A stretch of DNA of 64,000 nt from Gigantopelta aegis (GCF_016097555.1 NC_054703.1:10897957-10961956); one strand, 5' to 3'. Positions 1 to 12,855 are shown, numbered from the stretch's first letter. A program made the numbers and translations. Notes: generated from the letters alone by a model not told the origin.

Positions 1-394
1 TCAGCTTCAGTATTTAATTTATGTGCACACACTCTCATTCTTAATTGTTGACTATTATTTGAACATATATTTTTATTTTTAAATATTTTCCCCACTTGAA
101 AAGACAATTATGTTTGGTTCCCCAGTTCTCCATGCAATTTGCAAGTGAATTTATCATTACTTGTAATCCTCCGAAAGAAGTACCATATCACCAGCGTACA
201 TTATTAGGAATATATTGAATGAGAGGACAGCCACTCACAAAACGAGTTCGACAAATATAAACCTTACCAAGAAACAAAAACGAGAGTCGGGACTTCGGCA
301 TCTCAAAAGAGTGCTGATATCAGGTGTTTTTGAATACTGAGCGATCGATGGCATCCGTCATGAGCACGCCATTTTCATCTACATGAATCAATGA

Positions 395-688
395 ATGTTT
401 AACTCCTGCGCGTGCTGTAACCTCACCGTGGTGCAGGGGTGTAACATTATATTTCAGAATGGCCAATACAGCACAAATATCCTTGAGTAAACATCAGTAT
501 CTATCTGTGATATTTGTATTTTCGCACAGTTCTTTGCACTGTTTTTATTTAAATCTTGCATTTTTATATTGATATTGATCATCACTTTATTTGTTTGCAT
601 TACCATAGTTTGACACCGAATAGCCGATGTATTTTTCGTGCTGGGGTGTCGTTAAACATTAATTCATTCATTCATTCATTCATTCAAT
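395..688 (+). repeat. SINE-like element, (ATTC)n-tailed family
   Basis: The element opens with a GC-richer head (GCTGTAACCTCACCGTGG), has an AT-rich middle, and ends with GGGGTGTCGTTAAACAT followed by tandem ATTC. The same sequence recurs at 1,070-1,362, 1,363-1,612, 8,488-8,784 and 44,899-45,203, which is what defines it as a dispersed repeat. No tRNA-like A/B boxes are obvious, so it may be the 3' end of a LINE rather than a true SINE. Confidence 0.75.
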
Positions 689-775
689 TAATGTTTAACG
701 ACACCGAAGCACAAACACCACATCGGCTACTGGGTGTCAAACTAAGTTACATGATGACCAACATCAAAATTACTA
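689..775 (-). repeat. Truncated (ATTC)n-tailed element, inverted
   Basis: Only the 3' end of the family (tail, GTTTAACGACACC, and the GGGTGTCAAACTA stretch) is present, in reverse orientation directly abutting the previous copy, so the two meet tail to tail. Confidence 0.65.
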
Positions 776-1069
776 ACTAATGTAGACACCATTGAAAGAG
801 ACTCAATGAACCTTATTAATCTTGCATAGCAAAAACCAAATTAAATGGACAAAACTAAACGCTATGGCCAGACCATGAAAACAATGTTTCGAGCTGTGGA
901 TAACAAACCAATATTGAACCGAACTACCGACACAAAACAAAACACAGCTGCAAACAATACATGGATTATTTCGATATTTGTCATATTTGCATACTTTATG
1001 CGTTAAGCGATATCTATACCATTTATGCAATAATAATCGGTCTCCAAATAATCTGGAACAGTTCATTAT
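776..1069. other. No recognisable feature
   Basis: AT-rich spacer between two copies of the (ATTC)n-tailed element. I see no conserved reading frame or repeat here. Confidence 0.5.
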
Positions 1070-1362
1070 AATGAATGAATGAATTGAATTGAATAGATGT
1101 TTAACGACACCCCAGCACAAATAATACATCGGCTATTGGGTGTCATACAATGGTAATGAAAATAAATAAAGTGATGATCAACATCAATATAAAAATTCAA
1201 GACTTAAACAAAAACAGTGTAAAGAACTGTGCAAAAACAAAAATATCACAGAATTTTACGGATACTGAATTTTACTAAAAACTTCAATTTTGTGCTGTAT
1301 TGGCCATTCTCAAAGAGAATGTTACACCCCTGCACCACGGTGAGGTTACAGCACACGCAGGG
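1070..1362 (-). repeat. SINE-like element, (ATTC)n-tailed family
   Basis: Reverse-oriented near-full copy running from a TGAATGAATGAAT tail through GTTTAACGACACCCCAGC to the CACCACGGTGAGGTTACAGC head. Confidence 0.75.
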
Positions 1363-1612
1363 GATGAATGAATGAATGAATGAATGTTTAACGACACCCA
1401 GCACGAAAAATACATCGGCTATTGGGTGTCAAACTATGGTAATGCAAACAAAGTGATGATCAACATCAATATAAAAATTCAAGATTTAAACAAAAACACA
1501 GTGTAAAGAACCGTGCAAAAACGCAAATATCACAGATAGATACTGACTTTTACTCTTAACTTTATTTGTGCTGTATTAGCCATTCTCAAAGAGAATGTTA
1601 GACCCCTGCAAT
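1363..1612 (-). repeat. SINE-like element, (ATTC)n-tailed family, head-truncated
   Basis: A second reverse copy follows immediately after the previous one with its own (TGAA)n tail. It ends at ATGTTAGACCCCTGCA, where the 52-bp satellite takes over, so the satellite may have displaced its head. Confidence 0.7.
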
Positions 1613-1649
1613 TTTATAACTTACACACAGAAGTACTGATATATTAAGT

Positions 1650-3745
1650 GTTACGGCAGTGAATATTTTATAACTTACACACAGAAGTACTGCTATTAAG
1701 TGTTACGGCATGGCAGTGAATATTTTATAACTTACACACATATTTTAACTTACACACTGCTATTAAGTGTTACGGCAGTGAATATTTTATAACTTGTACT
1801 GCTATATTTAAGTGTTACGTGCAGTGAATATTTTATAACTTACACACAGAAGTACTGCTATTAAGTGTTACGGCAGTGAATATTTTATAACTTACACACA
1901 GAAGTACTGCTATTAAGTGTTACGGCAGGTGAATATTTTATAACTTACACACAGAAGTACTGCTATTAAGTGTTACGGCAGTGAATATTTTATAACTTAC
2001 ACACAGAAGTACTGCTATTAAGTGTTACGGCAGTGAATATTTTATAACTTACACACAGAAGTACTGATATTAAGTGTTACGGCAGTGAATATTTTATAAC
2101 TTACACACAGAAGTACTGATATTAAGTGTTACGGCAGTGAATATTTTATAACTTACACACAGAAGTACTGCTATTAAGTGTTACGGCAGTGAATATTTTA
2201 TAACTTACACACAGAAGTACTGATATTAAGTGTTATGGCAGTGAATATTTTATAACTTACACACAGAAGTACTGCTATTAAGTGTTACGGCAGGTGAATA
2301 TTTTATAACTTACACACAGAAGTACTGATATTAAGTGTTACGGCAGTGAATATTTTATAACTTACACACAGAAGTACTGCTATTAAGTGTTACGGCAGGT
2401 GAATATTTTATAACTTACACACAGAAGTACTGCTATTAAGTGTTACGGCAGTGAATATTTTATAACTTACACACAGAAGTACTGCTATTAAGTGTTACGG
2501 CAGTGAATATTTTATAACTTACACACAGAAGTACTGCTATTAAGTGTTACGGCAGTGAATATTTTATAACTTACACACAGAAGTACTGCTATTAAGTGTT
2601 ACGGCAGGTGAATATTTTATAACTTACACACAGAAGTACTGCTATTAAGTGTTACGGCAGTGAATATTTTATAACTTACACACAGAAGTACTGCTATTAA
2701 GTGTTACGGCAGGTGAATATTTTATAACTTACACACAGAAGTACTGATATTAAGTGTTACGGCAGTGAATATTTTATAACTTACACACAGAAGTACTGAT
2801 ATTAAGTGTTACGGCAGGTGAATATTTTATAACTTACACACAGAAGTACTGCTATTAAGTGTTACGGCAGTGAATATTTTATAACTTACACACAGAAGTA
2901 CTGCTATTAAGTGTTACGGCAGTGAATATTTTATAACTTACACACAGAAGTACTGATATTAAGTGTTACGGCAGGTGAATATTTTATAACTTACACACAG
3001 AAGTACTGCTATTAAGTGTTACGGCAGTGAATATTTTATAACTTACACACAGAAGTACTGCTATTAAGTGTTACGGCAGTGAATATTTTATAACTTACAC
3101 ACAGAAGTACTGCTATTAAGTGTTACGGCAGTGAATATTTTATAACTTACACACAGAAGTACTGCTATTAAGTGTTACGGCAGTGAATATTTTATAACTT
3201 ACACACAGAAGTACTGCTATTAAGTGTTACGGCAGTGAATATTTTATAACTTACACACAGAAGTACTGCTATTAAGTGTCATGGCAGTGAATATTTTATA
3301 ACTTACACACAGAAGTACTGCTATTAAGTGTTACGGCAGTGAATATTTTATAACTTACACACAGAAGTACTGCTATTAAGTGTTACGGCAGTGAATATTT
3401 TATAACTTACACACAGAAGTACTGCTATTAAGTGTTACGGCAGTGAATATTTTATAACTTACACACAGAAGTACTGCTATTAAGTGTTACGGCAGTGAAT
3501 ATTTTATAACTTACACACAGAAGTACTGCTATTAAGTGTTACGGCAGTGAATATTTTATAACTTACACACAGAAGTACTGCTATTAAGTGTTACGGCAGT
3601 GAATATTTTATAACTTACACACAGAAGTACTGCTATTAAGTGTTACGGCAGTGAATATTTTATAACTTACACACAGAAGTACTGCTATTAAGTGTCATGG
3701 CAGTGAATATTTTATAACTTACACACAGAAGTACTGCTATTAAGT
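1650..3745. repeat. 52-bp tandem satellite, about 40 copies
   Basis: The unit reads GAATATTTTATAAC, TTACACACAGAAGTACTG, then C/A-TATTAAGTGTTACGGCAG, 52 bp in total. Copies are highly homogeneous from about 1,830 on, with three recurrent variants: CTGATATT for CTGCTATT, an extra G giving GGCAGGTGAAT, and TGTCATGG for TGTTACGG. The first few copies (1,600-1,830) are irregular and truncated. The array is not coding. Confidence 0.97.
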
Positions 3746-4424
3746 GTCGTGGCACCAGTTTTGCATGTTCGCACCACAGTCGTGGATGATCGCGGGTCCC
3801 ACAGTCGCACGATTGGTCGTGCACACTGGTACGTGCTATTAAGTGGTGCCACCTGTGGTACACCTCACGATCGTTAGTGCGACCAGTCACGACCTGTCCC
3901 GACTGGTTACCTTACGATTGGTGGTACCACCTGTCTTTAGCTGCCCGAGACCAGTATATATGGAGCGCTTCTGGGGATTCAGGTCACTCTCCACTACGAC
4001 GCTCGAAGAGGGAATATCGTTATGCCACCAGGAAGACTCGAACTTATGATTCTGATGAACGATTGAGAGCCTTTTATATCTGATTGAATGACCTGCGACC
4101 GATCGCACCACTGGCTGCGACTGCATGCGATCAGTCGTGCGACTGGTCGTAGGTATACACGACTGATCGTGCAAGTGGTCGCAGGTAGACACGACTAGTC
4201 GCACGATTACCTACGACTGATCTTGCGATCAATCTTCTCCAATCGTTGGTGATCGCACGACCAAGCGTGCCACCAATCGTACGATGACCTACCACCAGTC
4301 TTAAAAGCAATCGCAGCATGCAACCGCTATGGAGATCGTCGCAAACATTGCCGATTGGTCGTATCTCTGCCAAATCGCCACCAATCGCATGATCCAGAAA
4401 TCGTACGATCCGGTGTGACTGGGG
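3746..4424. mobile_element. CGATCGT-rich insert within the satellite, possible foldback/MITE
   Basis: The satellite stops at TATTAAGTGT and resumes at TTACACACAGAAGTACTG (4,426), so this segment interrupts the array and replaces about 27 bp of one unit. It is built from degenerate short words such as TCGTGCGACTGGTCGTAGGT and CGCACGATTGGTCGTGC in both orientations. A relic TGCTATTAAGTGG near 3,830 suggests a chimeric origin. The right end (CCGGTGTGACTGGGGC) resembles termini of short non-autonomous DNA elements; clean inverted ends were not seen. Confidence 0.55.
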
Positions 4425-5450
4425 CTTTACACACAGAAGTACTGCTATTAAATGTTACGGAATATTTTATCACATGCTCTATCTTATTTTACATACATGT
4501 ATACCTATTACAACTATAATAACATATTGCAGTTATGGTATGTTAATATTCACGAATAAGTTTGTTTCTTTTATTTTTTTAATAATTATAATAATTATAT
4601 AATAATATTTGGTCTAGCAGAATTTATAGCTTGCTGGACAGAATATCCGGAAAATAATTTTGGCCAATTTCAACCCATGTATATGTTTTTCTTTAAAAGC
4701 AGTCCAATAAATAAAGAAGCACCCACCTTTCATCCATAGTGTTCATGATGTTCGCAGACTACGGATTTGTTTTTGTATCCTGACTGTTTTATACCAGGGC
4801 CTAAACTTAATTACAGTAATTAAACGTGCTCATTAGAACAACCGAAGTTTAGTCTCTCACAGGTACCGACATATAATTTACAACATACGTGTGTGTGGTT
4901 TTAGGTTATTTGCTTATTTGTTTGTTTTGGTGATTGGTTATAGTAGGAAACGGTAATTCTTTCTCTTTTTTTGTCATCAAATAATGTATTGGTCAGTGAT
5001 GTTACTGGACTCGGTATTGTTTTTAGGTGTTTTTTCAGAGACTGTGGAAGATATGTGTTGTGAAATGCATCACAATTAACATCAGCTGTGTACTAATTCT
5101 TATAATGAAAATCAAATGGCGAGTTAATGAGGCAAAACCAACCACGCTCAAAAGGTAGTAATTAAGACCGATGTCCTTAATAAAACGTCGTTAAGAAAAG
5201 CTTCAACAACAAAAAGAACTTTATTCTATATAAAGACCACAAGTGGATGTTGACAAGCAATATGCATAAGCTTGCATCCATACAAATATATTACAATTGG
5301 TCTCTATATTTTGTCATAATACTTACAAATTTGCTAAATTTCCTCAATTTTGACAGCTGTTTCTGTTTAAATAACAAAGCAAGCCTAAAAATTTGGTTTC
5401 ATATTGAATTAGGATTCCACTTGTTACATTCTGAGACGACATTGGGACAC
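4425..5450. other. AT-rich intergenic DNA
   Basis: Begins with a last divergent satellite unit (4,425-4,480). The rest has no conserved frame or repeat I can recognise. Confidence 0.5.
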
Positions 5451-5452
5451 TG

Positions 5453-5545
5453 GGCGGGGTAAAACGTTCCTCTGATGCGCGGTCGATCTGGGATCGATCC
5501 ACGCCGATCTCAAAGTGACCGACATCAAGCGAGCACTTTACCACT
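5453..5545 (+). repeat. tRNA-head fragment of the GGGATCGATCC SINE family
   Basis: A B-box-like GGGATCGATCC and the CTGATGCGCGGTCGATCT stretch match the head of the SINE seen in full at 60,824. The body is missing. Confidence 0.55.
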
Positions 5546-5668
5546 GCCTATAAAATAATAATGCTAAGATTCGCGTGTTACGGGTCGTGATAAGCTTATG
5601 AGAGAGTGTGTATTATTCTTTTGGGAAGGGTAAAGTCCTCGCTTAGGTATGCATGTGTGCATGTGTAC

Positions 5669-6885
<1,217 letters not shown>

Positions 6886-6896
6886 AGTCATATTGT

Positions 6897-6933
6897 TGAG
6901 AGAGAGAGAGAGAGAGAGAGTGTGTGTGTGTGT

Positions 6934-6980
<47 letters not shown>
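6897..6980. repeat. (GA)n-(GT)n compound microsatellite
   Basis: GA tract followed by a longer GT tract, closing the minisatellite on its right side just as (TG)n-(CT)n opens it on the left. Confidence 0.95.
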
Positions 6981-6981
<1 letters not shown>

Positions 6982-7019
6982 TCCCTTGACCTATAATCTT
7001 TAAAGTTTTCAGTCAATAA

Positions 7020-8190
7020 TCATATTGACAAACATGAATGCCCAATCATAAGCGTACGCACGCACTAGCCCGCCGGACCAGAACCAACTAAAATTTACTA
7101 GCCCGCCAAAATTTCAACTAGTCCGTCAGCCTATAGAAAATATACTTTTGTTTAGCAATATTTTAAATTCACTGGCGTAGGAAGCGAGGGTTACTTTTCT
7201 TGATCTACTAGCAGCATGTATGTGTGCGCATAGATGTGTGTCCCCCCCCCCCCACACACACACCACACACACACAGACACACGCACAATTTTTGGCACCT
7301 ACCTATGCCACTGTATGTATATATATAAGTTATCAACAACATCACGTGGCAAACGACGAAATCAGACCCCAAACTTTGATTGACAAATCAATACATGTTT
7401 AAATATTCTGATCAAAAGTATACGTTATTCATATTTCGTTCATATAGATTTACAAAATTCAAGTAACATCCCGCAAGTATTTAATAGAATAATCTATTCA
7501 AAACACACCGGCAACATACTTTCAACGTAAACAAATAATTATGTTTGGGAACTACTGACCTTTGACAGGCCCTGTTTTCTGGGAATTAAGCTAACTCGGA
7601 ACCACTATCAAAACGGAACCATTTTTATTGACGAAAACGGAACCGATTTGGCTATAACGGCACCTTAGTGTAATGGCAAAAAATAATAGCTTGCGGATAT
7701 ATAGATTGTGGGGTGCCGTTTCGATCAACACTAGGTCTATTTTGTCCAATTTGGTTCCATTTTCGTTTGGGGCTATTTTGGTATGGTTCCTCCGCTTTTG
7801 CTGTAACCCGCTTCCGGAATGTCGCGCTTGCGCAGTTCTGAACTCTAAATCGTTTATTGGCAATGCGGCGCATGTATTATTGTGTTTCGACATCTTCTAA
7901 AACGTTTGTTTTTGGGTTTTTTGAATGGTTTGGAATTCTTGCGTGACTGATGCGTAGTCGCGGATTCAATGCAAAAAAAAAAAAAAAAAAAAAAAAATCA
8001 TAATAATAATCATAATAATAAAAAAAAATTAATAATAATAACAATAACAAAAAAATAATTATAAATAAAATTATAATACAGTCAGTTCAAAAAAGATAGA
8101 TCGCCGGTTGTTGCATTTTTTAAATTCGTCCGTCAAGATTTTTACTCGCATTTGGCGAGCGGGCGAGTACTTTCTGCATTCCTGGATAAG
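7020..8190. other. Unclassified AT-rich segment with foldback core
   Basis: Contains repeated CTAGCCCGCC/CTAGTCCGTC words near 7,065-7,125, a C run at 7,242, and a foldback at 7,595-7,790 made of repeated CGGAACC and GGCACC words facing GGTTCC and GGTGCC. An A-rich low-complexity tract follows at 7,973-8,080. No coding region is supported. Confidence 0.4.
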
Positions 8191-8487
8191 TAACAGTTAT
8201 GGAGTCGAGTTTTAGTCTATTTTTAAACGGTATATCACCATTTCAATTTCAAAAATTCTTGTTTCACTCTCTTGTAATTTTATGCAAATGTATTACAGGT
8301 TGTAACTTAACCACATTTACTGTCCATTTTTACGGGTTGAAACTAGGGTCTGCGCCTTTAACGATTATTGTGCTTCAATTTTGTGTGAAAATCACAGTGG
8401 CCGAAAGGTTAAGAAGCTGGACTGTGAAATAATATGCTTGTCGGTGCAGTGGATTCAAATATTATTGAACCATTGACGTCAAAGTAA

Positions 8488-8784
8488 TATGCCCCTGCGT
8501 GTGCTGTAACCTCACCGTGGTGCAGGGGTGTAACATTCTCTTTGAGAATGGCCAATACAGCACAAATTGAAGTTTAGAGTAAAATTCGGTGTCCGTAAAA
8601 TTCTGTGATATTTGTATTTGTATTTTTGCACAGTTCTTTACACTGTTTTTGTTTAAACCTTGAATTTTTATATTGATGTTGATCATCACTTTATTTATTT
8701 GCATTACCATAGTTTGACACCCAATAGCCGATGTATTTTTCGTGCTGGGGTGTCGTTAAACATTCATTCATTCATTCATTCAAA
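8488..8784 (+). repeat. SINE-like element, (ATTC)n-tailed family
   Basis: Full copy from CCTGCGTGTGCTGTAACC to GTCGTTAAACATTCATTC and an ATTC tail. The body holds the small palindrome TTCTCTTTGAGAA conserved in the other copies. Confidence 0.8.
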
Positions 8785-8943
8785 GTAATATGCGAGGCCA
8801 TGTTTGAATCACGTGATGAGTCTGTCATGTACACATTAGGTTGGTTACTCAAGTTCATATAATTAACGAATTTTTGTTTCTACTCTCACCACATACAACA
8901 AACGTTCCCACGCACATTTCTTTAATGAATCATGTTTAAAAGA

Positions 8944-9318
8944 AATGTTTTATTTAACGACGCACTCAACACATTTTATTTACGGTTATATGGCGTCAGA
9001 CATATGGTTGAGGACCACACAGATTTTGAGAGGAACCCCGCTGTCGCCACTACATGGGCTACTCTTTCCGATTAGCAGCAAGGGATCTTTTATTTGCGCT
9101 TCCCACAGGCAGGATAGCACAAACAATGGCCTTTGTTGAACCAGTTATGGATCACTGGTCGGTGCATGTGGTTTACAGCTACCCATTGAGCCTTGCGGAG
9201 CACTCACTCAGGGTTTGGAGTCGGTACCTGGATTAAAAAACCCATGCCTCGACTGGGATCCGAACCCAGTACCTACCAGCCTGTAGACCAATGGGCTAAC
9301 CACTACGCCACCGAGGCC
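8944..9318 (-). repeat. SINE, GGCCTCGGTGGCGTC tRNA-head family, full copy
   Basis: In reverse orientation it has a tRNA-like head (A-box region GGCGTCGTGGTTAG, B box GGTTCGGATCC), a body with AAAAGATCCCTTGCTGCTAA, and the tail GTGCGTCGTTAAATAAAA. The same unit recurs at 16,032, 28,990, 38,617-39,012 and 43,477. Such elements are transcribed by RNA polymerase III and moved by a LINE partner. Confidence 0.85.
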
Positions 9319-9534
9319 GGTGAAACATGTTTGAATACCTCATACAAAGTGGACCTCCAATATATTATGTTCCGTCGGCTAGTTACATTATTTAAAAAAT
9401 AAATTACAAGGGAAGGAAAGAAATACGTTATTTAACGAGCACTCAACAATAATTTAATGGTCAAAAATTTATAACCAAATAAGTTTCAGAGTGTATTAGA
9501 TTGATGATGTAAACTACACCAAATTTTTTATTTA

Positions 9535-10914
9535 TTGTTCCATATTTACAAAAAAACACAAATAAACGTCACTGTATACAAGAAAGTCATATGACATGCT
9601 GTCAAAGTTGAAGGTTGTCAAACATGGATTTTACACATTAGAACATTCGTTTAATAGTGTGTGAATCCACCCCTGGCGCGAATACACTCGAAACATCGTT
9701 GCCTCATGCTGGTGATCAGACGTCTGAAGAACTCTTGGGGAATGGCCTGCCACTCTGCCATAAGAAGTTGACCCAGATCATGAAGGTTGGCCTAATTCGT
9801 CCCAGGCGTTCTCTATTGGGGCCAAGTCATGCGAATATGCTGGCCAATCCATCCTGGCGATACCTTGTTGTCTGAGAAAGTCCGTTACCACCCTGGCGCG
9901 GTGGGGTCTGGCATTGTCATCCTGCAGAACTGCCCCGCCGCCAATCTGCTGAAGGCCTGGGAGAACCAACGGCCGGATAATCTCATTCAGATAGCGGATT
10001 CCATTCAGATTGCCATCCACCACATAGAGGGGGGTCCTGTGGTGGATAGAGATGCCGCCCCACACCATGACGCTGCCACCACCGAACCGGTGACGTTGTC
10101 TAACGTTAACGTCAGCGAAGCGCTCCCCAGGACGTCTGTAGACACGAACCCGACCGTCGTTGAACTGGAGACTAAACCTGGACTCATCAGTGAACATCAC
10201 TCGACCCCACTGAACACGTTTCCACCGCAGATGAAGCGTGCACCAGTGACGTCTGGCCGTTCTGTGACGTGGTAGGAGTGGTGGTCGAAGCCTGGCGACG
10301 GCAGCGTAGATTATTGGCTCTCAGACGATTGCGTATGGTTTGACCAGACACTCGAGTTCCAGTCGCAGTCCGCAGATTGTCACGTAATCGGCGTGCAGTG
10401 GTTGTGCGTTGACGTAGAGCCATATTGGTGATGTAGCGGTCCTCTCTATTTGTAGTGCTTCGGCGTCTTCCCGAACGTGGACGATTTCGAACAGAATTCG
10501 TTGCTTGGTACCGTTGCCACAGTCGACCAACGACACTCTGACTGACACCAAGTCTCAGAGCAACATTTCTTTGCGTATTGCCATCCTGAAGCCAAGCAAT
10601 AGCCCTTCCTCGATCTTCGATAGTCAGCTGAAGTCGTACCATTGTCGAATTTGGAGTGTGCACCGTACACGAAAGCAAGCTCCAATTATACGGAAATTCA
10701 GCATTGGGAACATGGGATACAAGTGCAAAGCGTGTAAATGAAGCGCTTTGTGAAAAAGCAAGTTATGGGCACTTAGCAGACCTTTTGCTTTCGCCCTAAT
10801 TTACGTGCAAATGTAAGCATGTTTTCGCCATTAGAACTAGTCGACAGTGTCAATGACAGTGGATTTTAATTCATTTATGGGTTGCTTAGACCCACTTTCG
10901 TCAAAATGGAACAA
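9535..10914 (-). mobile_element. Tc1-type DNA transposon
   Basis: Inverted ends TTGTTCCATATTTA (left) and TTGTTCCATTTTGA (right, read inward) sit directly inside TA dinucleotides at 9,533-9,534 and 10,915-10,916, the target duplication of Tc1/mariner elements. The 1,380-bp length fits the family. The single gene inside is the decayed transposase on the minus strand. Confidence 0.85.
9658..10642 (-). pseudogene. Tc1-type (DD34E) transposase, decayed
   Basis: Cut-and-paste transposase that would bind the element's inverted ends and catalyse excision. The N-terminal part (from MVRLQLTIEDRGRAIAWLQ, start near 10,642) holds the paired helix-turn-helix and the GRRRS segment. The catalytic part lies in another frame at 9,778-10,200: DESRF (first Asp), DDNARPH (second Asp) and PIENAWDEL (Glu) with 34 residues between the last two, so DD34E. 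The frame breaks at about 10,190 between these parts and again just after WDEL, beyond which the normal C-terminus (EWQAIPQEFFRRLITSMRQR) continues in a third frame down to about 9,658. All three catalytic residues remain, but the gene cannot make a full protein. Confidence 0.9.
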
Positions 10915-11039
10915 TACCATGCGTGACATTATGGTCTAGCTAATATAATTGACATTCAGAAAATAATGTCGAAAATATCGTCTGACCCTTAAATTCTTTT
11001 GAGTAGTATATTATGATGAACATTGTACATATTTATTAT

Positions 11040-11480
11040 TTTAATTATATTTAGTTCTAGATGTTTGTTAGTAGTGTGATATACGCATATTTTATTAAAA
11101 AGTATCACACATAAAATATTACAAATGGCAACGCAATTGACCGAATTTGACAGAAGGAACCGGGTCCTCACAAAGACAGTCAGATTCCGTGTTCTATTTT
11201 GGCCATAAGATATTAAAGAATGTAACCTCATCTGCCGAGAATAAATTTATTTGTGGGCAAAATTGTGCAATACATACAAATTACAGAGTGATTTACATGA
11301 ACTTCAAGATACATTGGAAAACTTTTATTTATTTGTAAATGAAAAACGTAGAAATTTACTCTAATATACTTAATAAACCTAACAACAACAATAAGGAAAT
11401 AACAAAGGAAACGGTCAGGAGGAAGGTATTCTGACCTGTACTTCGGACTACTTAAGTTCGGTGGTATGCGGACTTTGAGT
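11040..11480. repeat. Conserved ~450-bp block, copy 1 (orphan)
   Basis: Shares the ordered landmarks of the block: GTAGTGTG, TTTTATT-AAAAGTATCACAC, ATTACAAATGGCAACG, TTCCGTGTTCTATTT, TTACAGAGTGA, and a final CGGACTACTTAAGT. It lies below ZF gene 1 rather than above it, so it may belong to a segment whose ZF gene is outside the window or lost. Function unknown. Confidence 0.75.
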
Positions 11481-11861
11481 AATTATTTCTTCTTCATATT
11501 TACGTATTTGTATACCCATCGTAGGTGGTCCCAGAAGCCCTACGCAAAGACTTAGTAACTTCCTAGATATCATTCTTAAAGCAACAACTATATCCGTACC
11601 TAGTTATGTACGAGACAAAATAGATTTCTTAACACATTTACCAAATCATAGGCATATTAAAGATGATGAAAGCCACTAAAATGATTTACGCGAATATCAC
11701 CATACATATTTGAATTTGGTGATTCATAAATAACTAATGTATAAACCTGTTCTAATATCCTTAATAAACCTACTGAACAACAATCAGGTTATCACAAAGG
11801 AAACTTGCACACATTTCACAAGTAAAATACTTAAAACCAGTCCGTTTTTCCACGCAGAAAC

Positions 11862-12093
11862 ACTGACATATAAGTGGGAGCTCCGACAGGAACGTTTCAC
11901 TCCAACCTCTCATTTTAAAGACTTAACACAAGTGACTTCTTTCACGCAGAAACACTGACATATAAGTGGGAGCTCCGACAGGAACGTTTCACTCCAACCT
12001 CTCATTTTAAAGACTTAACACAAGTGAGTTCTTTCACGCAGAAACACCGACATATAAGTGGGAGCTCCGACTGGAACGTTTGACTCCAACCTC
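11862..12093 (-). pseudogene. Decayed zinc-finger repeats, 92-bp period
   Basis: Three tandem copies start at 11,862, 11,954 and 12,046, giving a 92-bp period. They still resemble the finger DNA (AAGTGGGAGCTCCGA, AACCTCTCATTTTAAAGACTTAACAC) but have lost the Cys/His codons and the 84-bp phase. They follow directly on the stop of ZF gene 1 and look like its former C-terminal fingers, re-amplified after losing function. The last copy runs into the gene's final finger. Confidence 0.75.
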
Positions 12094-12855
12094 TCATTTT
12101 AAAGACTTGGCATCAGTGTGAATCAACATATGTTGTTTTAAGGTTGACTTCCTTGCGAAACATTTTGCACACACCTCACAACTAAAAGACTTAACACTAT
12201 TGTGAACTACCATGTGTTGTTTCAAGTGGGAGCTCCGAGAGAAACATTTTGCACACACCTCACACTTAAAAGCCTTAACACCAGTGTGAATCAACATATG
12301 ATGTTTCAAACTGGAAGTGTCACAATAACATTTAGCACAGACCTCACATTTGAAAGGGCTAACTCCAGTATGAATCGTCATATGTCTTTTCAAGTCGGAA
12401 CCGAGTGAGAAACGTTTTGCACACACCTCACATTTAAAATTCTTAACTCCGGTGTGCACAAACATGTGCTGTTTCAAGCTTTTATTCAGACGAAAACACT
12501 TTCTGCACACCTCACACTGATATGGTCGTTCACCAGTGTGGATCCTCATGTGCAGCTTAATATGACACTTGTTAGAGAAACACTTTAAGCACATACCACA
12601 TTTGAAATGTTTACATCCAGTGTGAATGAACATATGTTGTTTTAAGTATTTGTTGATACTAAAACACTTTCTGCACACGTCACATTTATATGGTTGTTCA
12701 CTAGCGTGCATCTTCATATGCAGCTTAATTTGATACTTGTAAGAGAAGGGCATCAAGCATATCCCACATTGGAAAGGTTTCTCACAAGAATGATGAGTGT
12801 TGTTTTCACGATCTTTTGAAAAGACTGCATCACATCTATCAACATTGTTTGACAT
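12094..12855 (-). CDS. C2H2 zinc-finger protein, paralogue 1
   Basis: Predicted nuclear DNA-binding protein of 253 residues with no other domain. I start it at MSNNVDRC because that Met context is conserved among the paralogues while the frame upstream of it is not. Eight C-X2-C-X12-H-X3-H fingers follow, starting CGICLMPF, CDVCRKCF, CGMCLKCF, CEVCRKCF, CEVCAKRF, CEVCAKCY and two CEVCAKCF forms. Helix residues (-1,2,3,6) of fingers 5-8 are L/S/D/R, D/S/S/H, R/S/H/Q and R/S/T/Q. Only one linker is canonical (TGERPYQ); later ones are TGVK-type. It ends HTDAKSLK. A CATTCCAG-like acceptor (CACTCCAG) at about 12,937 suggests a spliced 5' UTR. Paralogous to the gene at 33,576. Target sites are unknown. 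Confidence 0.9.
   Translation of the reverse strand: MSNNVDRCDAVFSKDRENNTHHSCEKPFQCGICLMPFSYKYQIKLHMKMHASEQPYKCDVCRKCFSINKYLKQHMFIHTGCKHFKCGMCLKCFSNKCHIKLHMRIHTGERPYQCEVCRKCFRLNKSLKQHMFVHTGVKNFKCEVCAKRFSLGSDLKRHMTIHTGVSPFKCEVCAKCYCDTSSLKHHMLIHTGVKAFKCEVCAKCFSRSSHLKQHMVVHNSVKSFSCEVCAKCFARKSTLKQHMLIHTDAKSLK

Noticed and set aside
803-1129. 108-codon minus-strand frame
   Set aside because: It runs into an (ATTC)n-tailed repeat and has no similarity or frame conservation in other copies of the repeat.
1650-3745. CRISPR-like array
   Set aside because: Units are contiguous with no unique spacers, the genome is metazoan, and no cas genes are present.
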